The notes beneath the pieces were generated by a model. It did not search any database and was not told where the DNA came from. It saw only the letters and a program-made list of their open reading frames with translations. Source: Shewanella japonica (GTDB lineage: Bacteria; Pseudomonadota; Gammaproteobacteria; Enterobacterales; Shewanellaceae). Taken from it: a stretch of 64,000 bases of DNA. Shown here in pieces: positions 8,584-18,147 of this stretch (its first letter is position 1; each line of letters opens with the position of its first letter). The stretch lies in the NCBI RefSeq assembly GCF_002075795.1, contig NZ_CP020472.1, positions 4,396,501-4,460,500 of the forward strand. Reading direction: 5' to 3'. Both the position numbers and the translations under genes were made by a program.

Positions 8584-8947
8584 AAAACACAAAAACAACT
8601 TTAAATCAGGATGTTACCGACATTCAATTTAAGACTAGGCGGTCATACAGGCAAAATGATAACGCCTACAAAGTATCAAGCACTGCGTAAAGTTGAACCC
8701 AGTGTTTAATTAAGGCGTATGATATTGACAGTTATGCTGTATTTGCGCCATTTGAGACTATTCAATATCGAGTCGTTTTGTGGTCTAATGCAGAGCAATT
8801 TTTTGCAAAGCTGCAAAACGATTTTGGTTTGCCACTTTCCACGCTGTTTCTAGTAAACTTGATCACACTCTCGCTGATTAAAGTTTCTGCAAAGCAAGCA
8901 ATGGCATACACTCGCAGTTAATTATCGCACATTATAGGAATACACAA
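8584..8947. other. Region upstream of ubiE
   Basis: A 364-base gap without a convincing gene. It contains an 18-base palindrome-like element, TTTTGCA-AAGC-TGCAAAA (8801-8818), which could be an operator or a small hairpin, and must hold the promoter of the ubiE-ubiJ-ubiB operon. Confidence 0.45.
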
Positions 8948-9703
8948 ATGTCTGAGGGCGACCCAAAGAACACGCATTTTGGTTATAAAACCGTTGAATC
9001 AGAAAAGAAAGCTGACTTAGTTGCTGACGTATTTCACTCGGTTGCGGCTAAATACGACATTATGAATGACGTGATGTCTTTTGGTGTTCATCGTTTCTGG
9101 AAACGTCACACCATTGCGACAGCGGGTGCACGTCCAGGTATGAAAGTGTTGGACTTAGCAGGTGGAACCGGTGACTTAACCGCAAAATTTTCACACCTCG
9201 TTGGTGATCGTGGCCAAGTGATCTTAGCTGATATCAACGACTCTATGTTGAAAGTTGGCCGCACTAAACTGCGTGACAAAGGCATTGTAGGTAATGTTGA
9301 TTACGTTCAAGCTAATGCCGAAGCTTTGCCATTTCCTGATAACTACTTCGACATCATTACCATTGCATTTGGCCTACGTAACGTCACCGACAAAGATGCC
9401 GCTTTACGCTCAATGCGCCGCGTATTAAAACCGGGTGGAAAGTTATTAGTGCTTGAGTTCTCTAAGCCTCAGCATGAAGTCATGCGTAAAGTGTATGATA
9501 TGTATAGCTTTAAAGTATTACCTAAGATGGGTGCATTAATTACACAAGATGCTGACAGCTACGAATACCTTGCTGAATCAATTCGTATGCATCCAGATCA
9601 AGACACATTAAAACAAATGATGGTTGATGCTGGTTTTGAACAAGTCGATTACACCAATATGACTGATGGTGTCGTTGCACTTCATCGTGGTTACAAGTTC
9701 TAA
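8948..9703 (+). CDS. ubiE: Ubiquinone/menaquinone C-methyltransferase UbiE
   Basis: UbiE is the S-adenosylmethionine C-methyltransferase for both demethylmenaquinone and 2-methoxy-6-polyprenyl-1,4-benzoquinol. The 251-residue protein has the SAM-binding motif I VLDLAGGTGDLT (about residues 68-79), the UbiE signature YDIMNDVMSFGVHRFWK near the N-terminus, and the second signature RVLKPGGKLLVLEFSKP (about 160-176). It heads an operon: its stop codon overlaps the ubiJ start (TAATG at 9701-9705), and ubiJ overlaps ubiB. Menaquinone matters here because both phs and frd systems downstream draw on quinol. Confidence 0.97.
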   Translation: MSEGDPKNTHFGYKTVESEKKADLVADVFHSVAAKYDIMNDVMSFGVHRFWKRHTIATAGARPGMKVLDLAGGTGDLTAKFSHLVGDRGQVILADINDSMLKVGRTKLRDKGIVGNVDYVQANAEALPFPDNYFDIITIAFGLRNVTDKDAALRSMRRVLKPGGKLLVLEFSKPQHEVMRKVYDMYSFKVLPKMGALITQDADSYEYLAESIRMHPDQDTLKQMMVDAGFEQVDYTNMTDGVVALHRGYKF

Positions 9704-10323
9704 TGCAACCGAATCATTTTTCACTCTTTGCTTGTGCAGGATTAGAAACGGCCATTGCGCAGTTACAAGCGCAAGACAAGGGTGAATATGCACGGCTTAA
9801 ACAATTACACGGTAAAGTGTTTCGTATTCAACTAACCCAAGTTGAATGGCCACTTTACTTTGTTTTTGCCAAACAGATTCAAGTGCTCAACGCCTACGAA
9901 GGCGAAGTGGATGTCAGTATTTCAGCCGATGTCACGACCTTATATAAAGTCACTGACGGTGACAGCCTGACTGAGCTCATTAAAGAAGACAAATTGACAC
10001 TGGATGGTGATATAAACTTATTACAAAGTTTTAGTCATTACTTGCGTCATATTGAGTTAGATTTTGCGGAGCCATTATCAAAATATATCGGTGATGCACC
10101 CACTCATTTGTTGATTTCAGGGGCTCAACAACTTGCAAGCACTGCTAAAGACATATTCTACAAATCGCGTTCCCATGTCGGTCAATTAACCACCGAAGAA
10201 TACCGTCTTGCCCCCCATCAAATAGAATTCATTCATTTTCGTGATAATCTGGAAGAATTAGCAGATAACACCAATGCAATTGCGGACAGAATTGCATCAC
10301 TAAGAGAAAAGATTACCCCATGA
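9703..10323 (+). CDS. ubiJ: Ubiquinone biosynthesis accessory factor UbiJ (SCP2 domain)
   Basis: A 206-residue protein with an N-terminal SCP2 sterol-carrier-like domain (about residues 20-120, containing VSISADVTTLYKV and LTLDGDINLLQSF) and a C-terminal helical tail ending in a short coiled coil (NTNAIADRIASLREKI). UbiJ acts with UbiK as a lipid-binding accessory factor of the cytosolic Ubi complex that carries out aerobic ubiquinone synthesis. Its place between ubiE and ubiB, with overlaps at both ends (4 bases with ubiB), is diagnostic. No catalytic residues are expected. Confidence 0.93.
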   Translation: MQPNHFSLFACAGLETAIAQLQAQDKGEYARLKQLHGKVFRIQLTQVEWPLYFVFAKQIQVLNAYEGEVDVSISADVTTLYKVTDGDSLTELIKEDKLTLDGDINLLQSFSHYLRHIELDFAEPLSKYIGDAPTHLLISGAQQLASTAKDIFYKSRSHVGQLTTEEYRLAPHQIEFIHFRDNLEELADNTNAIADRIASLREKITP

Positions 10324-11969
10324 CAATTGCCAGTATCAGACGTGGTTATCAAGTCATCAAAACTGTATTGCATTACGGCCTAGATGAGATTATTGCTAAT
10401 AAGAAAACCCCCTGGTACTTCAGTTTGCTTCGCAATTGCTTCTTCTGGCTTCGCAATCAACACAAAGATAAACCCGCAGCAGAACGCTTAAAACTGGCGA
10501 TGCAAGAACTAGGACCTGTCTACATTAAGTTGGGCCAAATGTTGTCCACACGTCGTGACTTGTTGAATGACGAGTGGGCAAATGAGTTATCAATGTTGCA
10601 AGACAGAGTCCCTCCTTTTGATTCAGCACTCGCTAGACAGGCTATTGAAGCTGAATTAAAAGCACCAATCGAAAGCTTATTCGATAACTTTGATGAAACC
10701 CCGCTCGCATCAGCCTCAATTTCACAAGTACATACTGCAAATTTAAAAGAAAATGGCGCCGAAGTGGTACTGAAAGTCCTTCGTCCCAATGTCGAAGCAC
10801 AGGTGCAAGCCGATTTACAATTAATGTGTCAGGCTGCAGATCTACTTGAAAAGCTGTTAGGAGAAGGCAATCGCCTACGCCCTGCTGAAGTAATTGATGA
10901 TTACCGCACCACAATACTAGGTGAGTTAAACCTGAATCTAGAAGCCCTTAATGCGGTTAAACTGCGCAATAACTTCTTAGATTCTGACGCCTTATATGTA
11001 CCCTATGTCTATGAAGACTATTGCTACCCTCGTTTGATGGTCATGGAGCGCGTTTATGGTATCCCTGTATCAGACGTTGAAGCACTGAAAGCCCAAGGCA
11101 CAAACCTTAAATTACTAGCAGAGCGCGGTGTAGAGCTATTTTTTACCCAAGTATTCCGCGATAACTTTTTCCATGCTGACATGCACCCTGGCAATATCTT
11201 TATTAGCCGTGAGCACCCAGACAATCCATTTTATATCGGTATGGATTGCGGCATCATGGGCACATTAAGCGATGTCGATAAACGATACTTAGCTGAAAAC
11301 TTTCTTGCTTTCTTTAACCGAGACTACCAACGAATTGCACAGCTTTATATTGAATCAGGCTGGGTATCTGAAAACACTGACGTACTGGCATTTGAGCAAG
11401 CCGTTAAAGTGGTGTGTGAGCCGATGTTCAATAAACCATTAGATGAAATATCATTCGGTCACGTGTTACTAGAGCTGTTCCGCACAGCCCGTCAATTCGA
11501 CATTGTGGTGCAACCACAACTGGTTTTACTCGAAAAAACATTACTTTACATTGAGGGGTTAGGCCGTCAGCTTTATCCTCAACTTGACTTGTGGTCGACA
11601 GCAAAACCATTTTTAGAGCAATGGATGTCTGAACAAGTCGGGCCTAAAGCGATTTTTGACAAAGTGAAAATGAAAAGTCCTTACTGGGCAGAAAAGTTAC
11701 CTGAATTCCCAGAACTGATTTATGACAACCTAAAAGTGGGCCGAAAACTGCTGGGAACTCAGCAGCAAATGCTTGATAAATATTTAAAATTTCAGCACAA
11801 GGCCCATAAAAGCAATTACTTATTAATAACATCTGCTGTATTGTTGATCTGTGGCACACTATTATTAAATCAAGACGCTACACTATGGCCTTCTTATATT
11901 TGTATCACATCAGGTATAGTGCTTTGGCTCACAGGATGGAGATCCAGACCAAAGAATCGTAAATTTTAA
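10320..11969 (+). CDS. ubiB: UbiB, atypical ABC1/ADCK-family kinase-like ATPase
   Basis: A 549-residue protein needed for ubiquinone synthesis. It has the unusual protein-kinase-like fold of the ABC1 family: the KxGQ motif in PVYIKLGQMLSTRRDLL (about residue 65), an alanine-rich loop SASISQVH in place of the normal P-loop, the catalytic-loop region FFHADMHPGNIF (about 287) and metal-binding DCGIMG (about 310). Two hydrophobic helices at the C-terminus (LLITSAVLLICGTLLL and YICITSGIVLWLTG) anchor it in the inner membrane. It is the third gene of the ubiE operon; its ATG overlaps the end of ubiJ. Confidence 0.96.
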   Translation: MTIASIRRGYQVIKTVLHYGLDEIIANKKTPWYFSLLRNCFFWLRNQHKDKPAAERLKLAMQELGPVYIKLGQMLSTRRDLLNDEWANELSMLQDRVPPFDSALARQAIEAELKAPIESLFDNFDETPLASASISQVHTANLKENGAEVVLKVLRPNVEAQVQADLQLMCQAADLLEKLLGEGNRLRPAEVIDDYRTTILGELNLNLEALNAVKLRNNFLDSDALYVPYVYEDYCYPRLMVMERVYGIPVSDVEALKAQGTNLKLLAERGVELFFTQVFRDNFFHADMHPGNIFISREHPDNPFYIGMDCGIMGTLSDVDKRYLAENFLAFFNRDYQRIAQLYIESGWVSENTDVLAFEQAVKVVCEPMFNKPLDEISFGHVLLELFRTARQFDIVVQPQLVLLEKTLLYIEGLGRQLYPQLDLWSTAKPFLEQWMSEQVGPKAIFDKVKMKSPYWAEKLPEFPELIYDNLKVGRKLLGTQQQMLDKYLKFQHKAHKSNYLLITSAVLLICGTLLLNQDATLWPSYICITSGIVLWLTGWRSRPKNRKF

Positions 11970-12070
11970 CTAGCACTTATTCATTAGAGGTTCATAATAC
12001 TCGATGTAATAAAGGTTATAATTTTGACTTTATTCAAAATCACGTTTTTATTCTTATAGAGGAAATGTTC

Positions 12071-12310
12071 ATGGGCGGCATCAGTATTTGGCAGCTTCTT
12101 ATCATTGCGTTAATTGTTGTTTTGTTATTCGGAACTAAAAAGTTACGTTCTTTAGGTGGTGATTTAGGTGGCGCTGTTAAAGGCTTCAAAAATGCTATGA
12201 ATCCTGAAGACGAAGAGAAAAAGTCTTTAGAAGATAAAGAAAGCACAGCGAAAACTTCTCAACAGGCAACTGAACAAAAGTCCGAGTCAAAGGACAAAGA
12301 ACAGGCGTAA
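12071..12310 (+). CDS. tatA: Twin-arginine translocase subunit TatA
   Basis: TatA forms the pore-like assembly of the Tat system, which exports folded, cofactor-loaded proteins such as PhsA in this window. The 79-residue form has the standard plan: a short N-terminal membrane helix (IWQLLIIALIVVLLFGTKKL), the FGxxKLR hinge, an amphipathic helix (GGDLGGAVKGFKNAM) and an acidic, charged tail. I choose the ATG at 12071 (MGGISIW) because GAGG lies at about 8 bases; the ATG at 12065 would sit almost on the ribosome-binding site. tatB starts 6 bases after the stop, so tatABC is one operon. Confidence 0.95.
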   Translation: MGGISIWQLLIIALIVVLLFGTKKLRSLGGDLGGAVKGFKNAMNPEDEEKKSLEDKESTAKTSQQATEQKSESKDKEQA

Positions 12311-12316
12311 TTCATT

Positions 12317-12715
12317 ATGTTTGACGGTATTGGCTTTATGGAGCTACTGCTGATTGGTATTTTGGGGCTAGTGGTATTGGGCCCCGAAAGACTCCCGACT
12401 GCAGTACGTTCAATATCTGGGTGGATTCGCTCATTAAAGCGAATGGCAAACTCTGTTAAAGACGAATTAGAGCAAGAGCTTAAAATCGAAGAGCTACATG
12501 CTGACTTGAAAAAAGCAGAAAGCAAAGGTTTGTCTAACTTATCTCCTGAATTACAAGAGTCTATTGATCAGCTAAAAGATGCTGCGCAATCGGTTAATCG
12601 TCCTTATCAAGTAGAGGACATTAATAAAGATGCTGCAACAGCAAAACCAGCTGAAAGCGCCACTACAACTAGTGAGCAAGCAGCAGACTCGACCAGTTCA
12701 AATACCAAAAGCTAG
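12317..12715 (+). CDS. tatB: Twin-arginine translocase subunit TatB
   Basis: TatB partners TatC to form the receptor for twin-arginine signal peptides. The 132-residue protein begins with the family's MFDGIGFMELLLIGILGLVVLGPERLP: one membrane helix with the conserved Glu in its N-terminal part and the GPERLP hinge. A long amphipathic helix follows (VRSISGWIRSLKRMANSVKDELEQ), then a Thr/Ala/Ser-rich tail with low complexity (about residues 105-132). It lies 10 bases before tatC. Confidence 0.95.
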   Translation: MFDGIGFMELLLIGILGLVVLGPERLPTAVRSISGWIRSLKRMANSVKDELEQELKIEELHADLKKAESKGLSNLSPELQESIDQLKDAAQSVNRPYQVEDINKDAATAKPAESATTTSEQAADSTSSNTKS

Positions 12716-12725
12716 CGGGTAATCA

Positions 12726-13484
12726 ATGTCACAACAGCTACCTCTCATTAGTCATTTGCTTGAATTGCGTAATAAGTTACTCAGAGCTATCGGCAGTGTT
12801 TTGCTGGTATTTATCTGTTTAGTTTATTGGGCAAATGATATTTATCATTATATGGCGATCCCATTAATGCAATCACTGCCTGAAACAAGCAGCATGATTG
12901 CAACAGATGTAGCTGCGCCATTTTTCGCCCCATTTAAATTAACCTTAGTGTTGTCATTTTTTGTGGCAATTCCCTATGTGTTATATCAGGCGTGGTCTTT
13001 TGTCGCACCGGGTTTATACAAGCACGAAAAGCGCCTTATTACACCACTGTTATTCAGTAGTACACTGTTGTTCTATCTTGGAATTGCATTTGCGTACTAC
13101 ATTGTCTTTCCAGTTGTGTTTGGCTTTTTTACCAGTGTGGCACCAGAAGGCGTTACCGTTGCAACGGATATCAGTAGCTACTTAAGCTTTATTCTGAAGC
13201 TATTTTTTGCCTTTGGATTAGCCTTTGAAATTCCCGTTGCTGTAGTATTAATGTGTTGGGCTGGCGTAACCACTCCCGAAGAATTAAAGCAAAAACGACC
13301 ATACATTGTCGTAGGCGCATTCGTCGTGGGTATGATGCTCACTCCACCGGATATTATTTCTCAAACAATGTTAGCTGTTCCTATGTTAATATTATTTGAA
13401 GGCGGACTCATAGCAGCTAAGCTATACACGCCAAAAGAAGATACAGATAACGAAGAGTCTAAGAGTGAAAGCACTGACAGCTAA
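12726..13484 (+). CDS. tatC: Twin-arginine translocase subunit TatC
   Basis: TatC is the six-helix membrane core of the Tat receptor and binds the RR motif directly. The 252-residue protein has the N-terminal signature LPLISHLLELRNKLLRAI (with the ELR motif involved in signal-peptide binding), the conserved periplasmic/cytoplasmic loop FVAPGLYKHEKR, a conserved Glu in FGLAFEIPV and the Pro-rich stretch GMMLTPPDIISQT. The C-terminal tail is acidic and cytoplasmic. Substrates for it in this window include PhsA, which carries a clear twin-arginine leader. Confidence 0.97.
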   Translation: MSQQLPLISHLLELRNKLLRAIGSVLLVFICLVYWANDIYHYMAIPLMQSLPETSSMIATDVAAPFFAPFKLTLVLSFFVAIPYVLYQAWSFVAPGLYKHEKRLITPLLFSSTLLFYLGIAFAYYIVFPVVFGFFTSVAPEGVTVATDISSYLSFILKLFFAFGLAFEIPVAVVLMCWAGVTTPEELKQKRPYIVVGAFVVGMMLTPPDIISQTMLAVPMLILFEGGLIAAKLYTPKEDTDNEESKSESTDS

Positions 13485-13539
13485 GTAATGCATTTAATAC
13501 TCATGGACTAGTAAAACAATAATAAAGAAGGATTCTGTT

Positions 13540-14133
13540 ATGCGTTTAACCTTGGTTGCCACTTTTGCTTTGGCTATCACTTCTCAAGCTCATGCCTCAG
13601 TGGAAGAGCAATTGGCAACATGTGCCAGTCATACCGATAAACTGGACCGTCTAATGTGTTACGACGCATTAGCGGCCTCAGTTTCTACAGCAACATCTAC
13701 ACTTTCAACATCCCAGACTGCTAAAGCAGTCACTGCGCCTGCAGCAGTTGCAGTGACGTCAACACAAACAAACACAGCACCTGTTACGCCAACAGCGGCA
13801 GCAGCGCCAGTTGAAGCGAGTGCTAACACCGCTGAGCAAGAGTTTGGTTTGAAGAATGTCGCTGAAAAAGATGAACAGGAATTTGGTTTGAAACAAGTCG
13901 CTGATGACGAAGAAGATGTTCGTCTATATGCCGAAGTGTCATCCATAAAGAAAGATCCTTATGGTTCATTAATTGTGACATTAGCCAATGAGCAAACTTG
14001 GAAACAAGTAGGAACTGAGCGCTATAAGCTCAAATCTGGCCAAACCATCTTTATCAAAAAAGGCGCGCTAGGTTCATTTTTACTTGGTAGTGATGGCCGC
14101 AATTCAACCATGCGAGTTAAACGTCTCAAGTAA
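13540..14133 (+). CDS. Small secreted protein with VasI-like N-terminus, unknown function
   Basis: A 197-residue exported protein. An N-terminal signal peptide (MRLTLVATFALAITSQAHA, cleavage after about residue 19) is followed by a short Cys-containing motif (LATCASHTDKLDRLMCYDALA) like that of the type VI accessory VasI/TagQ group. Next comes an Ala/Thr/Val-rich linker, then a direct repeat of the phrase EQEFGLK (about residues 106 and 118), and a C-terminal beta-rich domain (YAEVSSIKKDPYGSLIVTL and GQTIFIKKGALGSFLL). No type VI genes are near. It lies between tatC and tatD, 2 bases before tatD, so it is co-transcribed with tatD. I do not know its function. Confidence 0.7.
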   Translation: MRLTLVATFALAITSQAHASVEEQLATCASHTDKLDRLMCYDALAASVSTATSTLSTSQTAKAVTAPAAVAVTSTQTNTAPVTPTAAAAPVEASANTAEQEFGLKNVAEKDEQEFGLKQVADDEEDVRLYAEVSSIKKDPYGSLIVTLANEQTWKQVGTERYKLKSGQTIFIKKGALGSFLLGSDGRNSTMRVKRLK

Positions 14134-14135
14134 TT

Positions 14136-14933
14136 ATGTCTCAACATATCGATATTGCGGTTAACCTACTCAGTAGTCGGTTAGTAGCAGATATAGACAC
14201 TATTATTCACAATGCAGCGGAGAAAAATGTATCTCCGCTGATTGTTATTGGCAGTGACCTATCTGAAAGTAATGATGCCATCACCCTTTGCCAGCAATAC
14301 CCAATGCAGTTGTTGTCTACGGCAGGTGTACACCCACACCAAGCCAGTACTTGGAATGAGTCCAGTACAGCTGAGCTTCAATCCCTAGTGGACTCTGAGC
14401 ATGTCGTTGCGATTGGTGAATGTGGTTTAGACTATAATCGTGACTTTTCTCCTCGAGATAAGCAACGAGAAGCATTCGATGCCCAACTGGCATTAGCAGT
14501 AAAACTGCAAATGCCAGTATTAATGCATTGTCGTGATGCCCATGACGACTTTGTTGAAATAGTATCTCAATATAGGCAACAATTACCTGCCGCTGTACTT
14601 CACTGCTTTACCGGAACAAGAGATGAGCTACTTGCTTGTATTGAACTCGATCTTCATATCGGCATTACGGGATGGGTGTGTGATGAAAGGCGTGGTGCTG
14701 AACTTGCCAGTATTGTCCCTCTGATTCCAGATAACCGGATTATGGTTGAAACCGATAGCCCCTATCTGTTGCCAAGAAGTATGCGACCTAAACCTAAATC
14801 GAGTAAAAACTTACCGCAATATTTACCTTATATTGTCGACTATATTGCTCAGCTTCGTGGGCAAACCTATGAACAATTTTCGGATCATTGTTACCGCAAT
14901 AGCGTTAACTTTTTTAATCTAGGCAACAACTAA
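14136..14933 (+). CDS. tatD: TatD-family metal-dependent deoxyribonuclease
   Basis: A 265-residue TIM-barrel hydrolase. It carries the TatD signatures: a Glu metal ligand in VAIGECGLDYNRD (about residue 91), LPVMHCRDA-like MPVLMHCRDAHDD (about 127), HCFTG (about 153) and the DSPYLLPR end motif in VETDSPYLLPRSMRPK. The usual N-terminal HxH is replaced by MSQHIDIAVNLLSS, with one His at residue 4 and Asp at 6, as in several gamma-proteobacterial TatD/YjjV-like proteins. The family acts as a 3'-5' exonuclease on DNA and RNA and takes part in DNA repair; it is not required for Tat export despite its name. It overlaps the following diguanylate cyclase start by one base. Confidence 0.9.
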   Translation: MSQHIDIAVNLLSSRLVADIDTIIHNAAEKNVSPLIVIGSDLSESNDAITLCQQYPMQLLSTAGVHPHQASTWNESSTAELQSLVDSEHVVAIGECGLDYNRDFSPRDKQREAFDAQLALAVKLQMPVLMHCRDAHDDFVEIVSQYRQQLPAAVLHCFTGTRDELLACIELDLHIGITGWVCDERRGAELASIVPLIPDNRIMVETDSPYLLPRSMRPKPKSSKNLPQYLPYIVDYIAQLRGQTYEQFSDHCYRNSVNFFNLGNN

Positions 14934-16903
14934 TGCCTAGAGCACCGCTAACTCACTACAGTGCCATATTATTGTTCTCGCTTTTCAGCTTACTTTTTTG
15001 CGCAGCGAGCATGGCAATCGATCATGATTATGTACAAAGCCAAACTCAAGTATCAGCGATTAATAATCAAGATGTTGTTGACACAAACGATCATAAAAAT
15101 ACCCCTCTCAGATTAACAGAATCTTCCATCACCAAAATTGATCTCACTGATTGGCTCTACATCCATAACTCCAATAATATAACCGAGCTTGCTACCCTCA
15201 CCTTACACAATAACAACAAGCAAAATTGGCATAAATTTACCGAAGCAGACATGCGCTCAATTGGAGCGAAAAATACTTGGGTTAGCTTCAGTATTTATAA
15301 CCCTAACGATCAATTGTCACGCATTATCGCCTTAGATAACCCACTGTTAGATAGATTGAAGTTGTTTCATCTAGTGGATAATGATTTAAAGAATGTTGAA
15401 CTGATGGGGGATAGCCTGCCTTTTGATCAACGTCCGCTGCAAAGTAATTTATTTCTATATCCATTCGACATGAAACCCGGCGAGCTGCATACCTTTTATT
15501 TTAAAATTAATAATCGCGGCACACTCAATATTCCCTTAGTGCTTTGGAGCAAGAATGATTTTAGCCATGCGATAGAAACCCAGAGCCTAGTGCATGGGCT
15601 TCAAATTGGTATTTTAATCGCAATTAGCTTATTCAGTTTATTTATTGCACTGGCTTCTGGCTCGTTCAGTTACAGCTATTACTGTGGTTATGTCATGAGC
15701 TTAACGATCATTGTCACGAGTATTTATGGTATTTCATTTCAGTATATTTGGCCCTCATTGCCTGGACTGCAGCAATTAATCATTCCGATGATGATCCCTA
15801 TCGCACTGGCTTTTGCATTGATGTTTACTGAAAAGGTTATGCAACTTAAATATCATAATAAACGCATGTTGCTAATGGGGCGCTACTTGGCAGTTTATTG
15901 TGTATTCCTAAGCTTAGTGATCTCATTTTTAAATTTTGAAGTGACCATATACCTCCTGGGTGTATCAATCATTTTAATTAGTTTTACCTTAATTGTGTTT
16001 TCAATAATACAAGTTCTAAAAGGCACTAAAAACGCACGCTTCCATGCCATAGGCCGTATTGGTTTATTTGCTGGTTCTTTAATATCAGCATTAATCTATT
16101 TAGGTCATATTAGCTGGCAAATTTTGCCGCAAACTCCAATTATGGTTGGGCTGACCTTTGAGGTCATTATCATGTCAGCAGTATTGGCTATGCGCTATAA
16201 CGATGAGCGCAAAGCAAAATTACAAATGCAGAAAAAAGCGCTTGAACAAGCGGTAAGGTTACAACAAAACCGAGATGAAGCACTACGAGCTGAAGCGCAA
16301 GCGAACGAGCGCTTAGAACAAATGGTGGCACAGCGAACCTTAGAACTTGAAGTGACCTTGCGTGAGTTAAATGAAGCTAACCAAAAACTCACTCAGCAGA
16401 ATACCATTGACAGTTTAACGGGTGTTAAAAACCGTAGTGCTTTTGATAAGCGTCTTGCCGCTGAGGGTCGTATCAGTCGTCGTCAACAGACACCATTGGC
16501 GATATTAATGATTGATATCGATAAGTTTAAAGACATTAACGATCAACATGGCCATCTTGCTGGCGATCACTCAATAAAAGTGATTGCGACTACAATTTCA
16601 GATTTTTTAAAACGTCCAACCGATCTGGTGTCACGTTTTGGTGGTGAAGAGTTTGCTATTATATTACCGAATACTGATAGTGAAGGAGCCATGCAGTTAG
16701 CAGAGCAAGTTCGCTTAGCAATATCCAAGTTATCCATTGATTGGGAGAATAACCCTATTCCCCTTTTTGTAAGTATTGGAGTCAGTGCTTCGGTAATTGA
16801 AACTGATGAACACCCAACTCTGCTACTTGAACAAGCCGATAAAGCGCTTTACCAAGCTAAGCGCAATGGACGAAACCAAGTAAGCCTATTTTCGTCCGAA
16901 TAA
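14933..16903 (+). CDS. 7TM-DISM diguanylate cyclase (GGDEF)
   Basis: A 656-residue inner-membrane c-di-GMP synthase. After a signal peptide (residues 1-29) comes a periplasmic 7TMR-DISMED2 domain (about 60-195, carbohydrate-binding-like), seven membrane helices (about 215-410), a coiled coil rich in Ala/Glu/Arg/Gln (about 415-480) and a GGDEF domain (about 490-650). The active-site loop reads GGEEF, so the enzyme should be active, and an inhibitory I-site RxxD (RPTD) lies five residues before it. The metal-binding Asp is in MIDIDKFKDIND. Product c-di-GMP usually promotes biofilm formation; the adhesin operon begins about 1.2 kb downstream, beyond hemB, but a direct link is only suggested by proximity. 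Confidence 0.93.
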   Translation: MPRAPLTHYSAILLFSLFSLLFCAASMAIDHDYVQSQTQVSAINNQDVVDTNDHKNTPLRLTESSITKIDLTDWLYIHNSNNITELATLTLHNNNKQNWHKFTEADMRSIGAKNTWVSFSIYNPNDQLSRIIALDNPLLDRLKLFHLVDNDLKNVELMGDSLPFDQRPLQSNLFLYPFDMKPGELHTFYFKINNRGTLNIPLVLWSKNDFSHAIETQSLVHGLQIGILIAISLFSLFIALASGSFSYSYYCGYVMSLTIIVTSIYGISFQYIWPSLPGLQQLIIPMMIPIALAFALMFTEKVMQLKYHNKRMLLMGRYLAVYCVFLSLVISFLNFEVTIYLLGVSIILISFTLIVFSIIQVLKGTKNARFHAIGRIGLFAGSLISALIYLGHISWQILPQTPIMVGLTFEVIIMSAVLAMRYNDERKAKLQMQKKALEQAVRLQQNRDEALRAEAQANERLEQMVAQRTLELEVTLRELNEANQKLTQQNTIDSLTGVKNRSAFDKRLAAEGRISRRQQTPLAILMIDIDKFKDINDQHGHLAGDHSIKVIATTISDFLKRPTDLVSRFGGEEFAIILPNTDSEGAMQLAEQVRLAISKLSIDWENNPIPLFVSIGVSASVIETDEHPTLLLEQADKALYQAKRNGRNQVSLFSSE

Positions 16904-16929
16904 GAGCAAATTAATATCAGGAGTCGAAT

Positions 16930-17940
16930 GTGAATATTATTACTAGTGCGTTTCCACAGCGCAGAATGCGCCGCATGCGTAAACATGATTTCAGCCGCCG
17001 TTTAATGTCAGAAAACAAATTGTCGGTAAATGATCTTATCTACCCAATGTTTATTCTTGAAGGTAACAATCGCACTGAACAAGTGGCCTCTATGCCAGGT
17101 GTTGAACGTTATTCAATCGATTTATTGCTTAAAGAAGCGGCTGAGCTCGTTGAATTAGGTATTCCGCTTATTGCCTTATTCCCTGTGACTCCGGCAGAAA
17201 AGAAATCATTAATGGCTGAAGAAGCTTATAACCCTGATGGGCTGGTTCAGCGAGCTGTGCGTGAACTAAAGCAAGCTTTCCCTGAGTTGGGCGTGATGAC
17301 TGATGTAGCTTTAGATCCATTCACCACTCACGGTCAAGATGGCATTATTGATGATGACGGTTATATTCTTAACGACATCACCACTGAAATCTTAGTCAAA
17401 CAAGCCCTATCTCATGCTGAAGCAGGTGCTGATATTGTTGCGCCTTCTGACATGATGGATGGCCGTATTGGCGCTATCCGTGAAGCACTGGAAGCTGCGG
17501 GTCATGTGAATACCCAAATTATGGCTTACTCAGCCAAGTACTCTTCTAGCTATTATGGCCCATTCCGTGATGCAGTAGGCTCAGCAGGCAACCTTAAAGG
17601 TGGCAACAAGCACAGCTATCAAATGGATCCAGCCAATAGTGATGAAGCACTTCACGAAGTCGCATTAGATATTCAAGAAGGTGCTGACATGGTGATGGTT
17701 AAACCTGGTATGCCGTATTTGGATATTGTTCGCCGCGTTAAAACAGAACTTGCAGTACCAACATTTGCCTATCAGGTCAGCGGCGAATATGCGATGCACA
17801 TGGCTGCGATTCAAAATGGTTGGTTAGCCGAAAAAGCCATCGTAATGGAATCATTACTTTGCTTTAAGCGTGCTGGCGCTGATGGAATTTTAACCTACTT
17901 TGCCAAATCTGCCGCTCAGTGGCTTAAAGAAGACAAATAA
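16930..17940 (+). CDS. hemB: Delta-aminolevulinic acid dehydratase (porphobilinogen synthase)
   Basis: HemB condenses two 5-aminolevulinate molecules to porphobilinogen, the second common step of tetrapyrrole synthesis. The 336-residue protein uses a GTG start at 16930, with AGGAG 7-8 bases upstream; the overlapping ATG at 16928 is out of frame. The metal loop reads DVALDPFTTHGQDGI: the three zinc-binding Cys of the E. coli type are absent and Asp residues occupy their place, so this is the Mg-dependent (Pseudomonas-type) form. The two active-site Lys lie in MAYSAKYSSSYYGPFR and MVKPGMPYLD. It ends at a strong terminator. Confidence 0.96.
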   Translation: MNIITSAFPQRRMRRMRKHDFSRRLMSENKLSVNDLIYPMFILEGNNRTEQVASMPGVERYSIDLLLKEAAELVELGIPLIALFPVTPAEKKSLMAEEAYNPDGLVQRAVRELKQAFPELGVMTDVALDPFTTHGQDGIIDDDGYILNDITTEILVKQALSHAEAGADIVAPSDMMDGRIGAIREALEAAGHVNTQIMAYSAKYSSSYYGPFRDAVGSAGNLKGGNKHSYQMDPANSDEALHEVALDIQEGADMVMVKPGMPYLDIVRRVKTELAVPTFAYQVSGEYAMHMAAIQNGWLAEKAIVMESLLCFKRAGADGILTYFAKSAAQWLKEDK

Positions 17941-17960
17941 AAATTATTGATTGTTTTAAA

Positions 17961-17987
17961 AAAGAGGCCAATTGGCCTCTTTTTTTG
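17961..17987 (+). terminator. Terminator of hemB
   Basis: A perfect palindrome AGAGGCCAATTGGCCTCT (17963-17980) flanked by A's on the left and a run of T on the right. Confidence 0.85.
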
Positions 17988-18147
17988 TATCTTTATGAAT
18001 CAAAACAGGTGAATATTTCATCATCGCTTTTAAATTTAACAAACAAGGTTTATGCTTTAAATTGCGCTTAATTTGTTGGTGATCCTCGTCATAAGCGGTA
18101 AACGTATTTGATTACTGACAACAATGGATTGAAATTAAGGAATGCAA